Assembly: GCF_900103585.1 (NCBI RefSeq)
Contig: NZ_FNHV01000001.1
Location: 686,387-750,386, forward strand
Source of the DNA: Streptomyces sp. cf386
GTDB taxonomy: Bacteria > Actinomycetota > Actinomycetes > Streptomycetales > Streptomycetaceae
Reading direction: 5' to 3'
DNA: 64,000 nt
Made by a program: the position numbers and the translations under genes. Under the pieces are notes generated by a model that was given only the letters and a program-made list of their open reading frames with translations, did not search any database and was not told the origin of the DNA. Shown here in pieces: positions 37,718 to 45,648 of this stretch (position 1 is its first letter; the number at the start of each line of letters is the position of its first letter).

Positions 37718-38539
37718 ATGATCGGAATCGTTCTCGCGGCTGGGCTCGGCTTCGCAAACTTGATATTCGTTGCGCTGCTTTTCCGGCGGGGGAGGCAACT
37801 CTCCCGGCAGCTCAGTGACATGCGTGCCGAGCGCAACAGCGAATGGATACTCCGCGCCCTCCAGGACGCACCCGACCAACCCGCCGTACGAGCAGCAAAC
37901 GGAGCAGCCTCCAAACCACCGCCAGCAGGTCCGCAACCCGTCCGACGAAAAAGGCACTTGGGTCTCTACATCGGAGGGCTCGCCGCTGCGATGGTGGCCC
38001 TCGGTGGCACCGTACGGAACGCGTTGCAGACCCCCCGCGGGCAGTGGACAGCAGCTGCCGTGGGCGCCGCCGCAGTCGCGACCGCCATCACCCTGCTGAT
38101 CGCCACCCAGTGGCCAGCAGACAAACGCGGGCCGCGGTCATCCGCACCGACCGCGACAGTGACCGTAAGCGTCGCCCCACCTTCCACACCTGCACCCAGC
38201 GCGACCGGCAGTCCACCAGCAACCAACGGACCGCCAGCCGCCGTTAGCCCCATGGCGCCAGCATCCGACAGCGCCGCGTCCACCACTGCCGGCAGCGCCT
38301 CCTGGGCAACCGCCGACGGCGGTATGTCTTCCGTGCCGATCACGCCCGCCGGTAGCGCATCATCGGGGGGCAGCGCCGAGCCGAGCCCGCCCACCGGAAG
38401 GCCCTCGCCCGCGCCCTCCACACCTGAGCCACCAGTAGATCCCACGCCGTCCCCGTCGCCCGGCAGATCCGGGCTGTGTCTGGCGCTGGCCCTCTGGCCA
38501 GTCCTGGACCTCGCGGCCTGCCTCGCGGGAGGCGGATGA
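37718..38539 (+). CDS. Membrane protein of the lysogeny region
   Basis: 273 residues. One N-terminal membrane segment (about 2-22), a cytoplasmic linker, then two membrane segments (about 81-98 and 113-130), and a long Pro/Ser/Thr/Ala-rich region (about 135-250), with a hydrophobic end (LCLALALWPVLDLAACLAGG). No enzymatic motif. It is on the same strand as the repressor candidate and integrase, so it is probably expressed in the lysogen. Membrane proteins at this position often give superinfection exclusion; that is inference only. Confidence 0.7.
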   Translation: MIGIVLAAGLGFANLIFVALLFRRGRQLSRQLSDMRAERNSEWILRALQDAPDQPAVRAANGAASKPPPAGPQPVRRKRHLGLYIGGLAAAMVALGGTVRNALQTPRGQWTAAAVGAAAVATAITLLIATQWPADKRGPRSSAPTATVTVSVAPPSTPAPSATGSPPATNGPPAAVSPMAPASDSAASTTAGSASWATADGGMSSVPITPAGSASSGGSAEPSPPTGRPSPAPSTPEPPVDPTPSPSPGRSGLCLALALWPVLDLAACLAGGG

Positions 38540-38568
38540 CCCCAACCCACCCCAAGGAGTAGGAGCCA

Positions 38569-39816
38569 GTGCCAGAGATCAAGAAGGTCGTACTGGGAAG
38601 CGGTGCCGTCCGGTACCGCTTCGTGGTCGACATCGGCTACGAGCCGAAGCGGGACGAGGTCACCGGCGAGGTGATCATCAACAAGGCGACCGGTAAACCG
38701 GTGCTGAAACGGAACCAACTGACCGTAACCAAGAACGGGTTGACGGAGGCGAAGGCCGAACTCGCGCGCATCATCAACCAGAGGGCCACCGGCACCTTCA
38801 TCGCGCCCAGCGAGGTCACGGTGTCCGAGTGGATCAACACCTGGCTGGAGATGAAGGCTCGCGACCTGGAAGAGAGCACGATCACGGGGTACAGGAATGC
38901 GCTCGTGCACGTGCACGCCTATCTGGGGCACCTGCGGCTCCAGGCCCTCACCGAGGAAGACGTCGAGTCGATGGTCGCCTGGCTGCTCGTGGCGGCCCGC
39001 AGGCGTGGAGGGAAGCCCGGTACTGGACTGCGGCCCAGCACGGTCGAAGGGATCCTCGGCCGCCTCAAGGAGGCGCTCAACCGGGCTGTCACCAAGAAGA
39101 TCGTGCACCTGAACGTCGCCCAGGAAGTCAACATTCCACGCAGGGCCAGGAAGGAAGACAGGCGCAACTACCCCCGCCCCGAGCCGTGGAACGTCGTAGA
39201 GGTGAAGGAGTTCCTCGTCGGCATCCGGGACGACCGCCTGTTCGCACCCCTGCTGCTCAGCTTGATGGGGCTGCGCCCTGCCGAGGTCGCCGGCCTCAAG
39301 TGGGAGCACATCGACCTGGAGGCGGGGAGCCTGAGTATCGCCAACACACGGACGATGATCGGCAATGCGAAGGTGGTGGAGAAGGACACCAAGACGGAGG
39401 CTGGCGAGCGGACGCTGCCCCTTCCCAGTCCGGTACACACGGCGCTGCTGGCGTTCCGAGCCGTCCAGGAGGCTGAGCGGGCGGCCCAGGGGTCCTGGTA
39501 CAACTGTGCGCCCACGAGTCACATCTTCGTGGACTCGCACGGGTTGCTGCTCAACACCAGGCACCTTCGCGAGCACGCCTACGCGCTGATCGAGAAGCTG
39601 GGGCTTCGGAGGGTCCGCCTGTACGACGCGCGGCACTCGTGCTTGACGTTCCTGGCCGTCAACGGCGTGCCGGACGTCGTCCTGGCGGCGTGGGCCGGGC
39701 ACGTGAATGCGAGTTTCACCAAGCGGGTCTACGTCCGCCCCTCCGCCGACGATCTGCGCGTGGCGTCGGATCACCTGTCGGCCCTGCTCGGCTTCGGCGG
39801 CGAGGACGCCGCGTAG
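38569..39816 (+). CDS. int: Tyrosine recombinase (phage integrase)
   Basis: 415 residues from GTG 38569 (AAGGAG 11 bases upstream). Residues 55-185 are the SAM-like core-binding domain, 205-400 the catalytic domain. Catalytic residues: R236 (LMGLRPAEV), K275, Y352-x-x-R355 (LYDARHS, where the usual first His is Tyr, as in many actinophage integrases), H378 (WAGH) and nucleophile Y388 (KRVYVRP). An N-terminal arm-binding part has the VTGEVIINKATGKPV insert. It is the last prophage gene and its 3' end marks the attachment site side. Confidence 0.95.
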   Translation: MPEIKKVVLGSGAVRYRFVVDIGYEPKRDEVTGEVIINKATGKPVLKRNQLTVTKNGLTEAKAELARIINQRATGTFIAPSEVTVSEWINTWLEMKARDLEESTITGYRNALVHVHAYLGHLRLQALTEEDVESMVAWLLVAARRRGGKPGTGLRPSTVEGILGRLKEALNRAVTKKIVHLNVAQEVNIPRRARKEDRRNYPRPEPWNVVEVKEFLVGIRDDRLFAPLLLSLMGLRPAEVAGLKWEHIDLEAGSLSIANTRTMIGNAKVVEKDTKTEAGERTLPLPSPVHTALLAFRAVQEAERAAQGSWYNCAPTSHIFVDSHGLLLNTRHLREHAYALIEKLGLRRVRLYDARHSCLTFLAVNGVPDVVLAAWAGHVNASFTKRVYVRPSADDLRVASDHLSALLGFGGEDAA

Positions 39817-39930
39817 CCCTCAGCCGCGTGTGAGATGTTGTGAGATTTTCTGCTCCCATCGAACCGGGAAAGCCGCTCTGACCTGTTGCTTCTTTTGGAT
39901 CACTAGACCATGCTCCCTACATTACGTCAT
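39817..39930. other. Presumed attachment-site side (attL/attR) with short direct repeats
   Basis: Non-coding gap between the integrase stop and clpP promoter. It holds two TGTGAGAT copies 10 bp apart (39829 and 39839), possible arm-type sites for integrase or excisionase, and an AT-rich stretch (39841-39900). No tRNA or tmRNA remnant is visible. The core cannot be fixed without the left end of the prophage. Confidence 0.4.
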
Positions 39931-39936
39931 GTACGT

Positions 39937-39955
39937 CCTGTACATTTTTTACAGG
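39937..39955. promoter_or_regulatory. Dyad in the clpP promoter region
   Basis: CCTGTA and TACAGG with the 7-bp spacer CATTTTT, preceded by TGTACGTCCTGTACA. AT-rich against its surroundings and 26 bp before the clpP ATG. Likely an operator for the regulator of this clpP (ClgR- or PopR-type control is known for Streptomyces clp genes), but the motif does not allow a firm choice. Confidence 0.5.
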
Positions 39956-39980
39956 CACCCCGGCTAAGGGAGCGTGAGTC

Positions 39981-40616
39981 ATGACCCGCCCGTCCGCCCG
40001 CTATGCGTTGCCCGAGTTCACCGAACGCACGAGTTACGGCACCAAGACACAGGACCCGTACTCGAAGCTGCTGGAGGAACGGATCGTCTTTCTCGGCACG
40101 CCGATCGACGACATCTCGGCGAACGACGTGATGGCCCAGTTCATGTACCTGGAGCACAGGGACCCCGACCGGGACATCTCGCTGTACATCAATTCGCCCG
40201 GAGGCTCGTTCAGCGCCATGTCGGCGGTCTACGACACGATGCAGTACGTCACCTGTGACACGGAGACGATCTGCCTGGGCCAGGCCGGCTCGGCCGCCGC
40301 CGTGCTGCTCGCGTCGGGTACCCCGGGCAAGCGGTTCGCGCTGCCGGGGGCCCGGGTCGTGATCCATCAGCCGTCGCTGCCCGAGCCGGTGGAGGGCCAG
40401 GCCAGCGATCTGGCCCTCCAGGCCGACGAACTGACGCGCATTCGGACGCGCCTGGAGGAGATGCTCGCCCGGCACAGCGGGCGCAGCCGTGAGCAGGTGA
40501 GCCGGGACATCGAGCGGGACAAGATCCTGGGCGCCCAGGAGGCACTGGAATACGGGCTGGTGGACCGGATCATCCCCAGTCGCAAGGCCACCCTCGCCCC
40601 GCCCACGGGGAGGTGA
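39981..40616 (+). CDS. clpP: ATP-dependent Clp protease proteolytic subunit
   Basis: 211 residues. ClpP serine protease with catalytic S104 ([15 protein letters not shown]), H129 ([13 protein letters not shown]) and D179 ([18 protein letters not shown]). The typical [11 protein letters not shown] loop is present. It forms a barrel that degrades proteins fed by Clp ATPases in the cytoplasm. Streptomyces has several clpP genes, usually in pairs (clpP1P2, clpP3P4) plus single ones; this copy has no second clpP in the window, and the prophage lies directly upstream. ATG 39981 follows AAGGGAG. Confidence 0.93.
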   Translation: MTRPSARYALPEFTERTSYGTKTQDPYSKLLEERIVFLGTPIDDISANDVMAQFMYLEHRDPDRDISLYINSPGGSFSAMSAVYDTMQYVTCDTETICLGQAGSAAAVLLASGTPGKRFALPGARVVIHQPSLPEPVEGQASDLALQADELTRIRTRLEEMLARHSGRSREQVSRDIERDKILGAQEALEYGLVDRIIPSRKATLAPPTGR

Positions 40617-40623
40617 TCGGCCG

Positions 40624-40932
40624 GTGCTCCCACCCGAGTTGCCGCCGCTGCCCGCGCTGACCCGCGCGGAGGGGGAGTTGATCGACCGTTATCTCGACGT
40701 GGTCGACCTGCTCGGCCGGATCAATCCGGCCCAGTACGGCGACACCTACCGCGGACTGCGTGCCGCCCAGGCGCTGGTCAGCAAGGCGGCCGAGCTCCGG
40801 GACGCGCTGGCGCTGATGCACCAGCGGGGCGAGACGGAGCTGCACGCTCCCACGCTGGCGCGTGCGCTGCGCGTGCTGGACGGAGAGCGCCGCACGGCTC
40901 GTGTCACGGTGCCACCGCGCTCCGACAGTTGA
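40624..40932 (+). CDS. Conserved hypothetical protein co-transcribed with clpP
   Basis: 102 residues from GTG 40624, 7 bp after the clpP stop, with GGAGGTGATC upstream. All helical: LTRAEGELIDRYLDVVDLLG, RINPAQYGDTYRGLRAAQAL, LVSKAAELRDALALMHQRGE. No family named. The close spacing makes a clpP operon likely, so a role linked to the protease is possible but not shown. Confidence 0.7.
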   Translation: MLPPELPPLPALTRAEGELIDRYLDVVDLLGRINPAQYGDTYRGLRAAQALVSKAAELRDALALMHQRGETELHAPTLARALRVLDGERRTARVTVPPRSDS

Positions 40933-41290
40933 CGACCCGACGCAGACCGATTCCGGATGCCTCGACCCTTCGACGAGGCGTCCGGATCCACGCCGAAACG
41001 GACCAAACGGCGTACCCCCGTTCGGCGTAGTCGCGTCTCCAATTGCGCGCCCGCCGAGCTTGCGCAACAGGCATCGACGCAAGGCGGAATTGGGTGTTCC
41101 GTCGCTGGTCCGGGGCTCCTCGGGCATCTGGACATCTGCCCGGACACGAGGGCGTCCACCCGAACGGGTGAGTGGTGAGTAACCCCACAAATCCCCGATT
41201 CCGTTGGGTATTTCGCTCATCCGTGCGTCAAGATCCCTGTCTGACGACAAGCCCCCGCCACAACGGCGGGGCGATCCGGGCGGACGCCGA

Positions 41291-41476
41291 GTCCTGCCGC
41301 CGCCCGGACGACCGGTCGACGGAGTGGATCGGCAGGAGTGGAGGACCCAAGCAAGACGGGTCGCCGGAGCGGACGTTCGTTCGAGCCGAGCAACCCTTGG
41401 GGTGAAGCCGTGGCAACGCGGCCGGGCAACTTCGCCAGCCCGAATCCGACAGGTCATCCTTCACAGGCGGCTGACG
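41291..41476 (+). ncRNA. c-di-AMP riboswitch (ydaO/yuaA type)
   Basis: The 3' half matches the conserved ydaO core: TTGGGGTGAAGCC (41397-41409), GCCGGGC, then CCCGAATCCGACAGG (41439-41453) and CAGGCG. The 5' half has GGACCCAAGCAAG near 41343. The first stem can form from GCCGCC (about 41298) with GGCGGC (41466-41471), immediately before the ribosome binding site of the hydrolase gene. Streptomyces members of this class sense c-di-AMP and reduce expression of wall hydrolases. The part before it (40933-41290) holds no gene, only promoter sequence and a GCCCCCGCC/GGCGGGGC-type hairpin at 41252-41275. Confidence 0.9.
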
Positions 41477-41487
41477 AAGGGTTGCGC

Positions 41488-41961
41488 ATGACTGCGCTCA
41501 ATCGTGTCCCGTCGCTCATGGTCCGGGCCGGTACGGCCTCGGCTCTCACCCTGGCCGCAGTGGGCGGCACCGTCATCGCCCCAGGCTTCGCCTCCGAGGC
41601 CGAAGCCGCGACGCCGGCGACGAAGGCACTTCAGATCGCGGCCTCGAAGAAGGGCTCCCCGTACAAGTGGGGCGCCGCCGGGCCGAACAGGTTCGACTGC
41701 TCCGGGCTCACGCTGTACTCGTACAAGAAGGCGGGCAAGAAGCTGCCTCGTACGGCGGCCCAGCAGTACAACAAGACCCGCCACATCTCCGCCGGCAACC
41801 GCAAGGCCGGAGACCTGGTGTTCTTCCACTCGGGGTCGAACGTCTACCACGTCGGCATCTATGCCGGGAAGGGAAGGATCTGGCACTCCCCCAAGAGCGG
41901 GGATGTCGTGCGGCTGCAGAAGATCTGGACCAGGAGCGTCTGGTACGGCCGGGTCAAGTGA
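41488..41961 (+). CDS. Secreted NlpC/P60 cell-wall peptidase
   Basis: 157 residues. Signal peptide 1-40 (LTLAAVGGTVIAPGFASEAE then AA cleavage). The NlpC/P60 domain follows directly with catalytic C71 (NRFDCSGLTLYSYK), H121 (VYHVGIYAG) and H133 (RIWHSPKSGD). It should cut peptide bonds in the peptidoglycan stem. No SH3 or other binding domain is attached. The gene is under the c-di-AMP riboswitch directly upstream; ATG 41488 follows GAAGG. Confidence 0.92.
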   Translation: MTALNRVPSLMVRAGTASALTLAAVGGTVIAPGFASEAEAATPATKALQIAASKKGSPYKWGAAGPNRFDCSGLTLYSYKKAGKKLPRTAAQQYNKTRHISAGNRKAGDLVFFHSGSNVYHVGIYAGKGRIWHSPKSGDVVRLQKIWTRSVWYGRVK

Positions 41962-42022
41962 CCTTCCCGGGGGCGGTGACGGCGACCTGACACGCCGTCA
42001 CCGCTCCCGGGGCCTCAGGCTC

Positions 42023-42637
42023 TCAGAGGGCCGACAGCGGCCCGGCGAGGAGCGCGACGCCGAAGGCCGTCAGTGCGGCGCCGGTGACGAGCGTGACCGC
42101 CCGGGCGGCCCGCGGCCTGCGCAGCCACCGGCCGAGCCGGTCCACCAGCAGGGCGACGACCTGGAACCACACCATGGCGATCGCCAGGACGATCAGGGCG
42201 AGCAGCAGCGTCCGGGGCAGCGCCGGAGCGCCCGCGGGCACGAACTGCGGCAGCACGCTGAGGAAGGTCAGGGACGCCTTCGGGTTGAGGGCGTTGGTCA
42301 CGAAGCCCTGCCGCAGCGGTCGCACGGTGGAGTCCCCGTGAGTGTCGGCCACCTCGGTATGCCGCTGCCGCAGCGTCTGGACACCCAGGTACAGCACATA
42401 GGCGCCGCCCACCACCTGGAGCGCCCGGAACAGCGCCGGCACGGCGGCCAGCACCGCGGCGACTCCCACCACCGCCAGCGTCACATGGATCAGCAGCCCG
42501 GCGCCGATCCCGAGCGCGCAGGCGATGCCGGCCCGGCGGGAGACGAGGGCGTTGCGTACGACGACGGTGAAATCCGCCCCGGGCATGGCGACCAGGCCGG
42601 CCGAGACCCCGGTGAAGGCGATGAGCTGAGCATCCAT
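42023..42637 (-). CDS. LysE/RhtB-family amino acid exporter
   Basis: 204 residues with about six membrane segments (starting near 5, 38, 65, 118, 145 and 185). The family signature MPGADFTVVVRNALVSRRAG near the N-terminus and FVTNALNPKASLTFLSVLPQ in the middle are those of LysE-type translocators. It exports small amino acids or related metabolites by proton exchange. Divergent from the LysR gene at 42749, which probably controls it. Confidence 0.92.
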   Translation of the reverse strand: MDAQLIAFTGVSAGLVAMPGADFTVVVRNALVSRRAGIACALGIGAGLLIHVTLAVVGVAAVLAAVPALFRALQVVGGAYVLYLGVQTLRQRHTEVADTHGDSTVRPLRQGFVTNALNPKASLTFLSVLPQFVPAGAPALPRTLLLALIVLAIAMVWFQVVALLVDRLGRWLRRPRAARAVTLVTGAALTAFGVALLAGPLSAL

Positions 42638-42748
42638 GCCGCAAGCGTGCCGCGCGGAAGCCTTCAGTAGGTATTTCGGATAATCTAGGTTGGCCTAAAG
42701 CGTTGCTTAAGGCTTGGCCGGCACGGGTCCAGCCAGACAGGAGCCGCT

Positions 42749-43663
42749 ATGTACGACCCGACCCGCCTCGCCGCCCTGGTGGCGGTCGCGGAGGCGGGTT
42801 CGATCACCCGGGCCGCCGAGCGGCTCGGCTACACCACGCCTGCGCTCTCCCAGCAGCTGGCCAAGCTGGAGCGCGAGGCGGGCACCGCCCTGCTGGTACG
42901 GCACCACCGCGGGGCCCGGCTGACGGGTGCGGGTGAGCTGCTGGTGGCCCGGGCACGCCGGGTGCTCGACGAACTGGAGCAGGCCCGGCACGAACTGGCC
43001 CGGCTGACCGGCCTGTCGGGCGGGACGCTCCGCCTGGGTACCTTCCAGACCGCCGGCATCCATCTGCTGCCGCCCGCCCTCAGCGCCTTCCGCCGGGCGC
43101 ATCCGGACGTGGAGCTGACCGTCGCCGACTACGAACCGTCGGCCGGTGTCACCGCCGTGGCCTCCGGCGAGGTCGACCTGGCCCTCACCCACGCCTATGA
43201 GCCCGGCGACCCGGTCCCCCTGCCGTCCTCCGTCGGCATCGAGCCGATCCTCGTCGAGGAGCTGGTCCTGGTGTCCGCTCCGGGCCACGCCCTCACCAGC
43301 GGGACCGCACGGCTGCCGCTGGCCGAGCTCGCCGGCCAGCCACTGATCAGCATGGCGCCGGACGCTCCGGCCCGACGGGACGTCGAGGCACTGCTGACCC
43401 GGGCCGGGGCCACGCCCTCGGTACGGGTCCCGACGCCGGGGTACCTCCTGGTGTGCGCACTGGCGAGCGCGGGGCTCGGGGTCGCGGTCGTACCGGAGAT
43501 GGTGGCGCGCACGTCGGTCACACCGGTCGGGGTGCGCGCGCTGGAGGGCGGAAGCCTGCGCCGTACGATCTCGGTCGCCTACCGCAGCACCGAGAGGGCC
43601 CCTGCGGCGGACGCCTTCCGAGCGCTGCTGCGCGGTACTTTCGGCCGGGCCGGACACCCCTGA
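42749..43663 (+). CDS. LysR-family transcriptional regulator
   Basis: 304 residues. N-terminal winged HTH (about 1-60: LAALVAVAEAGSITRAAERL then GYTTPALSQQLAKLEREAGT), followed by the two-lobed effector domain (90-295: TLRLGTFQTAGIHLLPPALS and following). ATG 42749 behind AGGAG. The intergenic 42638-42748 region, with TATTTCGGATAATCTAGG-like sequence, is the shared promoter with the divergent LysE exporter; LysR-LysE pairing of this type is the usual control of amino acid export. Confidence 0.93.
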   Translation: MYDPTRLAALVAVAEAGSITRAAERLGYTTPALSQQLAKLEREAGTALLVRHHRGARLTGAGELLVARARRVLDELEQARHELARLTGLSGGTLRLGTFQTAGIHLLPPALSAFRRAHPDVELTVADYEPSAGVTAVASGEVDLALTHAYEPGDPVPLPSSVGIEPILVEELVLVSAPGHALTSGTARLPLAELAGQPLISMAPDAPARRDVEALLTRAGATPSVRVPTPGYLLVCALASAGLGVAVVPEMVARTSVTPVGVRALEGGSLRRTISVAYRSTERAPAADAFRALLRGTFGRAGHP

Positions 43664-43708
43664 AAGCCCCTTCAAGGGCGCGGGGAACTGTGCGACCAGC
43701 CACAACGG
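43664..43708. repeat. Common Streptomyces intergenic repeat
   Basis: The sequence AAAGCCCCTTCAAGGGCGCG followed by GGGAACTGTGCGACCAGCC is a member of a short repeat family found at many gene ends in Streptomyces genomes (usually AAGGGGCGCGGGGAACTGCG). It lies between convergent LysR and ATPase genes and probably acts as a terminator. Confidence 0.75.
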
Positions 43709-43753
43709 ACCCGCAGACAACACACAACCCATTTCCGCGGAACCAGCGGACCG

Positions 43754-44206
43754 CTACGACTTGCCCGCAGCCGACACCGGCTCCGCCGGAACCGTCCACG
43801 GCAGCTCGATGGAGACGGTCTTGCCACCCTCCCGCGTGGGCCGCACTCTCAGCTTGCCGCCGCACTCCGCGGTCAGCCAGCGGATGATGACCAGCCCCCG
43901 GCCGTTGTCCTGCTGGACGGCGGCCGGCAGTCGCTTGGGGAACCGCGGATGGCTGTCGGTCACCCCGATGCGCAGGTGCTCGTCACGGTCGAGCTCGATG
44001 TCCACCCGGAAGGTGGGTGACTGCCCCAGGGTGTGCTGTACGGCGTTGGTGGTGAGTTCGGAGACGATCAGCCGGATGGTCTCGGCCGTCTCGGTCTCCG
44101 GTGGCAGTCCCCACTCCGCCAGGGTGGAGACCACGTAGGCCCGGGCCGCGGAGACCGAGGCGGGATCGCTCGGCAGAGTGACGGATGCTTCCAGGTGATC
44201 TGCCAT
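43754..44206 (-). CDS. ATP-binding protein, anti-sigma (RsbW)-like
   Basis: 150 residues. A GHKL ATPase domain: N box ETIRLIVSELTTNAVQHTLG, then VTDSHPRFPKRLP and DNGRGLVIIRWLTAECG (G1/G2 boxes). ATG 44206 was chosen because the longer frame lacks a good start and covers the divergent promoter. Streptomyces has many such single-domain ATPases beside XRE-DUF397 pairs; they are thought to act as anti-sigma or signalling proteins. No sigma factor is adjacent here. Confidence 0.9.
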   Translation of the reverse strand: MADHLEASVTLPSDPASVSAARAYVVSTLAEWGLPPETETAETIRLIVSELTTNAVQHTLGQSPTFRVDIELDRDEHLRIGVTDSHPRFPKRLPAAVQQDNGRGLVIIRWLTAECGGKLRVRPTREGGKTVSIELPWTVPAEPVSAAGKS

Positions 44207-44418
44207 GGCGACGTCGTCCCTTTCCCAACGGGACCGCAGTCCGCACGGAGCGGGTGGTTCGAGTACGGTCCCGGATTGGTGCTTCGTCGCCAGACTGCCA
44301 TTACCAGGGGCGTCAGGGTGCCGATCCACCAAGATATGCATATATCTGTCGCTCGAAGCGGTGAACTCTGCGACGGCAGAGCGTATTTGGGCGGCCCGGT
44401 TGGAGTAAGGAGTTGCCC

Positions 44419-45297
44419 ATGCAGCACGGCCCCGCGGTACGCCGCCGGAAACTGGGCGCGGAACTGCGTGCGTTGCGCACCAGTGCCGGGCTCACCAGTG
44501 GTGAGGCGGCCCGGCTGGTGGGCTGGCACCAGTCCAAGGTGAGCCGGATCGAAACCGGCGCCAGCGGGGTGAAACCGGCCGATGTGCGGTTACTGCTCGA
44601 CGCGTACGGCGTTCGGGACGCCCAACTACGGGAGCTGCTACTGGTGTTGGCGGGCTCCGACGAGGGGGGCGGCCGGCATCACTGGTGGCACGCGTACCGC
44701 GGAGTGCTGCCGCCGACGTACCGGGACTTCATCAGCCTGGAGTCCCAAGCGAGCGCGATGCGCACGCTGGAGACCTCCGTGGTGCCCGGGCTGCTGCAGA
44801 CGCCCGAGTACGCCCGGGCGGTGACCCGGGCCGCGGTGAGCGGACTCGCCGACGAACCCGGCTCCGCCGACGAACGGCTCGACGCGCTGGTCGCGGTGCG
44901 TCTGGCCAGGCAGGACGTGCTGCATGGCGATCCACCGCTGCAGCTGAGCGCGGTGCTCGACGAGGCGGTGCTGCGCCGGGAGATCGGCGGGCCCGAGGTG
45001 ATGGCGGGGCAGCTGAGGCGGCTGATGGAGGCGGGGCGACTGCCCCAAGTCAGGCTGCAGGTCCTGCCGTTCACGGCCGGTGAACATATCGGCATCACTG
45101 GGCCTTTCGTTATCTTCTCATTTTCGAACACTTCTGATCTGGATGTGGTTGTTCTCGACCACTTGACGAGTAGCCTCTACCTCGAACGGAAAGAAGACCT
45201 CCAGGCCTACACGGAGGCCTTCAACGCCCTTCGGATCCACGCCCTTTCGCCCGAGGAATCGCTGGATTACATCGCCGCGCTAGCCGGCGGCGCGTAA
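44419..45297 (+). CDS. XRE regulator with DUF5753 domain
   Basis: 292 residues from ATG 44419 (AAGGAG 6 bases upstream; a TTG six bases earlier is less likely). N-terminal XRE HTH (about 10-65: LRALRTSAGLTSGEAARLVG, then WHQSKVSRIETG), C-terminal DUF5753 (about 95-285: LESQASAMRTLETSVVPGLL, PFTAGEHIGITGPFVIFSF). Such proteins pair with DUF397 genes, as here (45307). The upstream gap holds a short ATATGCATAT palindrome near 44333. BldB/WhiJ-like systems of this type affect development. Confidence 0.93.
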   Translation: MQHGPAVRRRKLGAELRALRTSAGLTSGEAARLVGWHQSKVSRIETGASGVKPADVRLLLDAYGVRDAQLRELLLVLAGSDEGGGRHHWWHAYRGVLPPTYRDFISLESQASAMRTLETSVVPGLLQTPEYARAVTRAAVSGLADEPGSADERLDALVAVRLARQDVLHGDPPLQLSAVLDEAVLRREIGGPEVMAGQLRRLMEAGRLPQVRLQVLPFTAGEHIGITGPFVIFSFSNTSDLDVVVLDHLTSSLYLERKEDLQAYTEAFNALRIHALSPEESLDYIAALAGGA

Positions 45298-45306
45298 GGA
45301 GGCACC

Positions 45307-45534
45307 ATGACCGCACTGCCTCGGAACGTACCCACAAGTGCCGATCTGCTCGGTGTGCGATGGCTGCGCAGCAGCTACAGCACGGGAGCGAACAACTGCG
45401 TCGAGACGGCACGGACGCAGTCCGATCCATGGACCGGACTGCTCGCCGTGCGCGACTCCAAGAACCCGGCCGGACCCGCGCTGCTCTTCTCCCCCGAGAG
45501 CTGGGCGGGTTTCACGGCCGCGTTCCAGTCCTGA
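45307..45534 (+). CDS. DUF397 protein
   Basis: 75 residues: LLGVRWLRSSYSTGANNCVE then a VAVRDSKNP-type segment and SPESWAGFTAAFQS, the full DUF397 pattern. It starts 9 bp after the XRE-DUF5753 gene with AAGGAGG upstream, so the two form one operon. Partner protein of the regulator in many Streptomyces loci; biochemical role unclear. Confidence 0.92.
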   Translation: MTALPRNVPTSADLLGVRWLRSSYSTGANNCVETARTQSDPWTGLLAVRDSKNPAGPALLFSPESWAGFTAAFQS

Positions 45535-45648
45535 CAGTCCCGCCACTTACGGACTGTCCCGACAGCCCCGACAGGCCTGGTTCTGATCAGTCCCGATCGG
45601 ATCTGATCAATACCGCCTGATGCGACGGCACGGCCGTGTCACGCCGAC

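Larger units (their letters stand above)
1..39930. mobile_element. Siphovirus-type prophage, left end outside window
   Basis: A continuous block of phage genes: terminase, portal, capsid, tail, tape measure, holin, endolysin, recombination genes, repressors and a tyrosine integrase at the right end. Gene order and the separate tape measure and tail chaperone genes indicate a long non-contractile tail. No DNA polymerase, helicase or primase gene is seen, so replication probably uses host machinery recruited by the initiator-like protein at 29825-30631. The right boundary is inferred to lie between the integrase stop (39816) and the clpP promoter (about 39935). The matching attachment core on the left is not in the window, so the exact ends cannot be given. 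All structural genes look intact. Confidence 0.95.

Noticed and set aside
39817..39980. tRNA gene fragment as integration target
   Set aside because: No T-arm (GGTTCGAATCC-like) or acceptor-stem sequence is present in the gap; the att core remains undefined.
44207..44341. N-terminal extension of the ATPase gene to ATG 44341
   Set aside because: The extra 45 residues lie outside the GHKL domain and cover the divergent promoter; ATG 44206 gives the usual protein length.
45581..45610. Pair of TGATCA words between DUF397 and bioF
   Set aside because: They are 18 bp apart in a convergent gap without a promoter; more likely part of terminator structure than a regulatory site.
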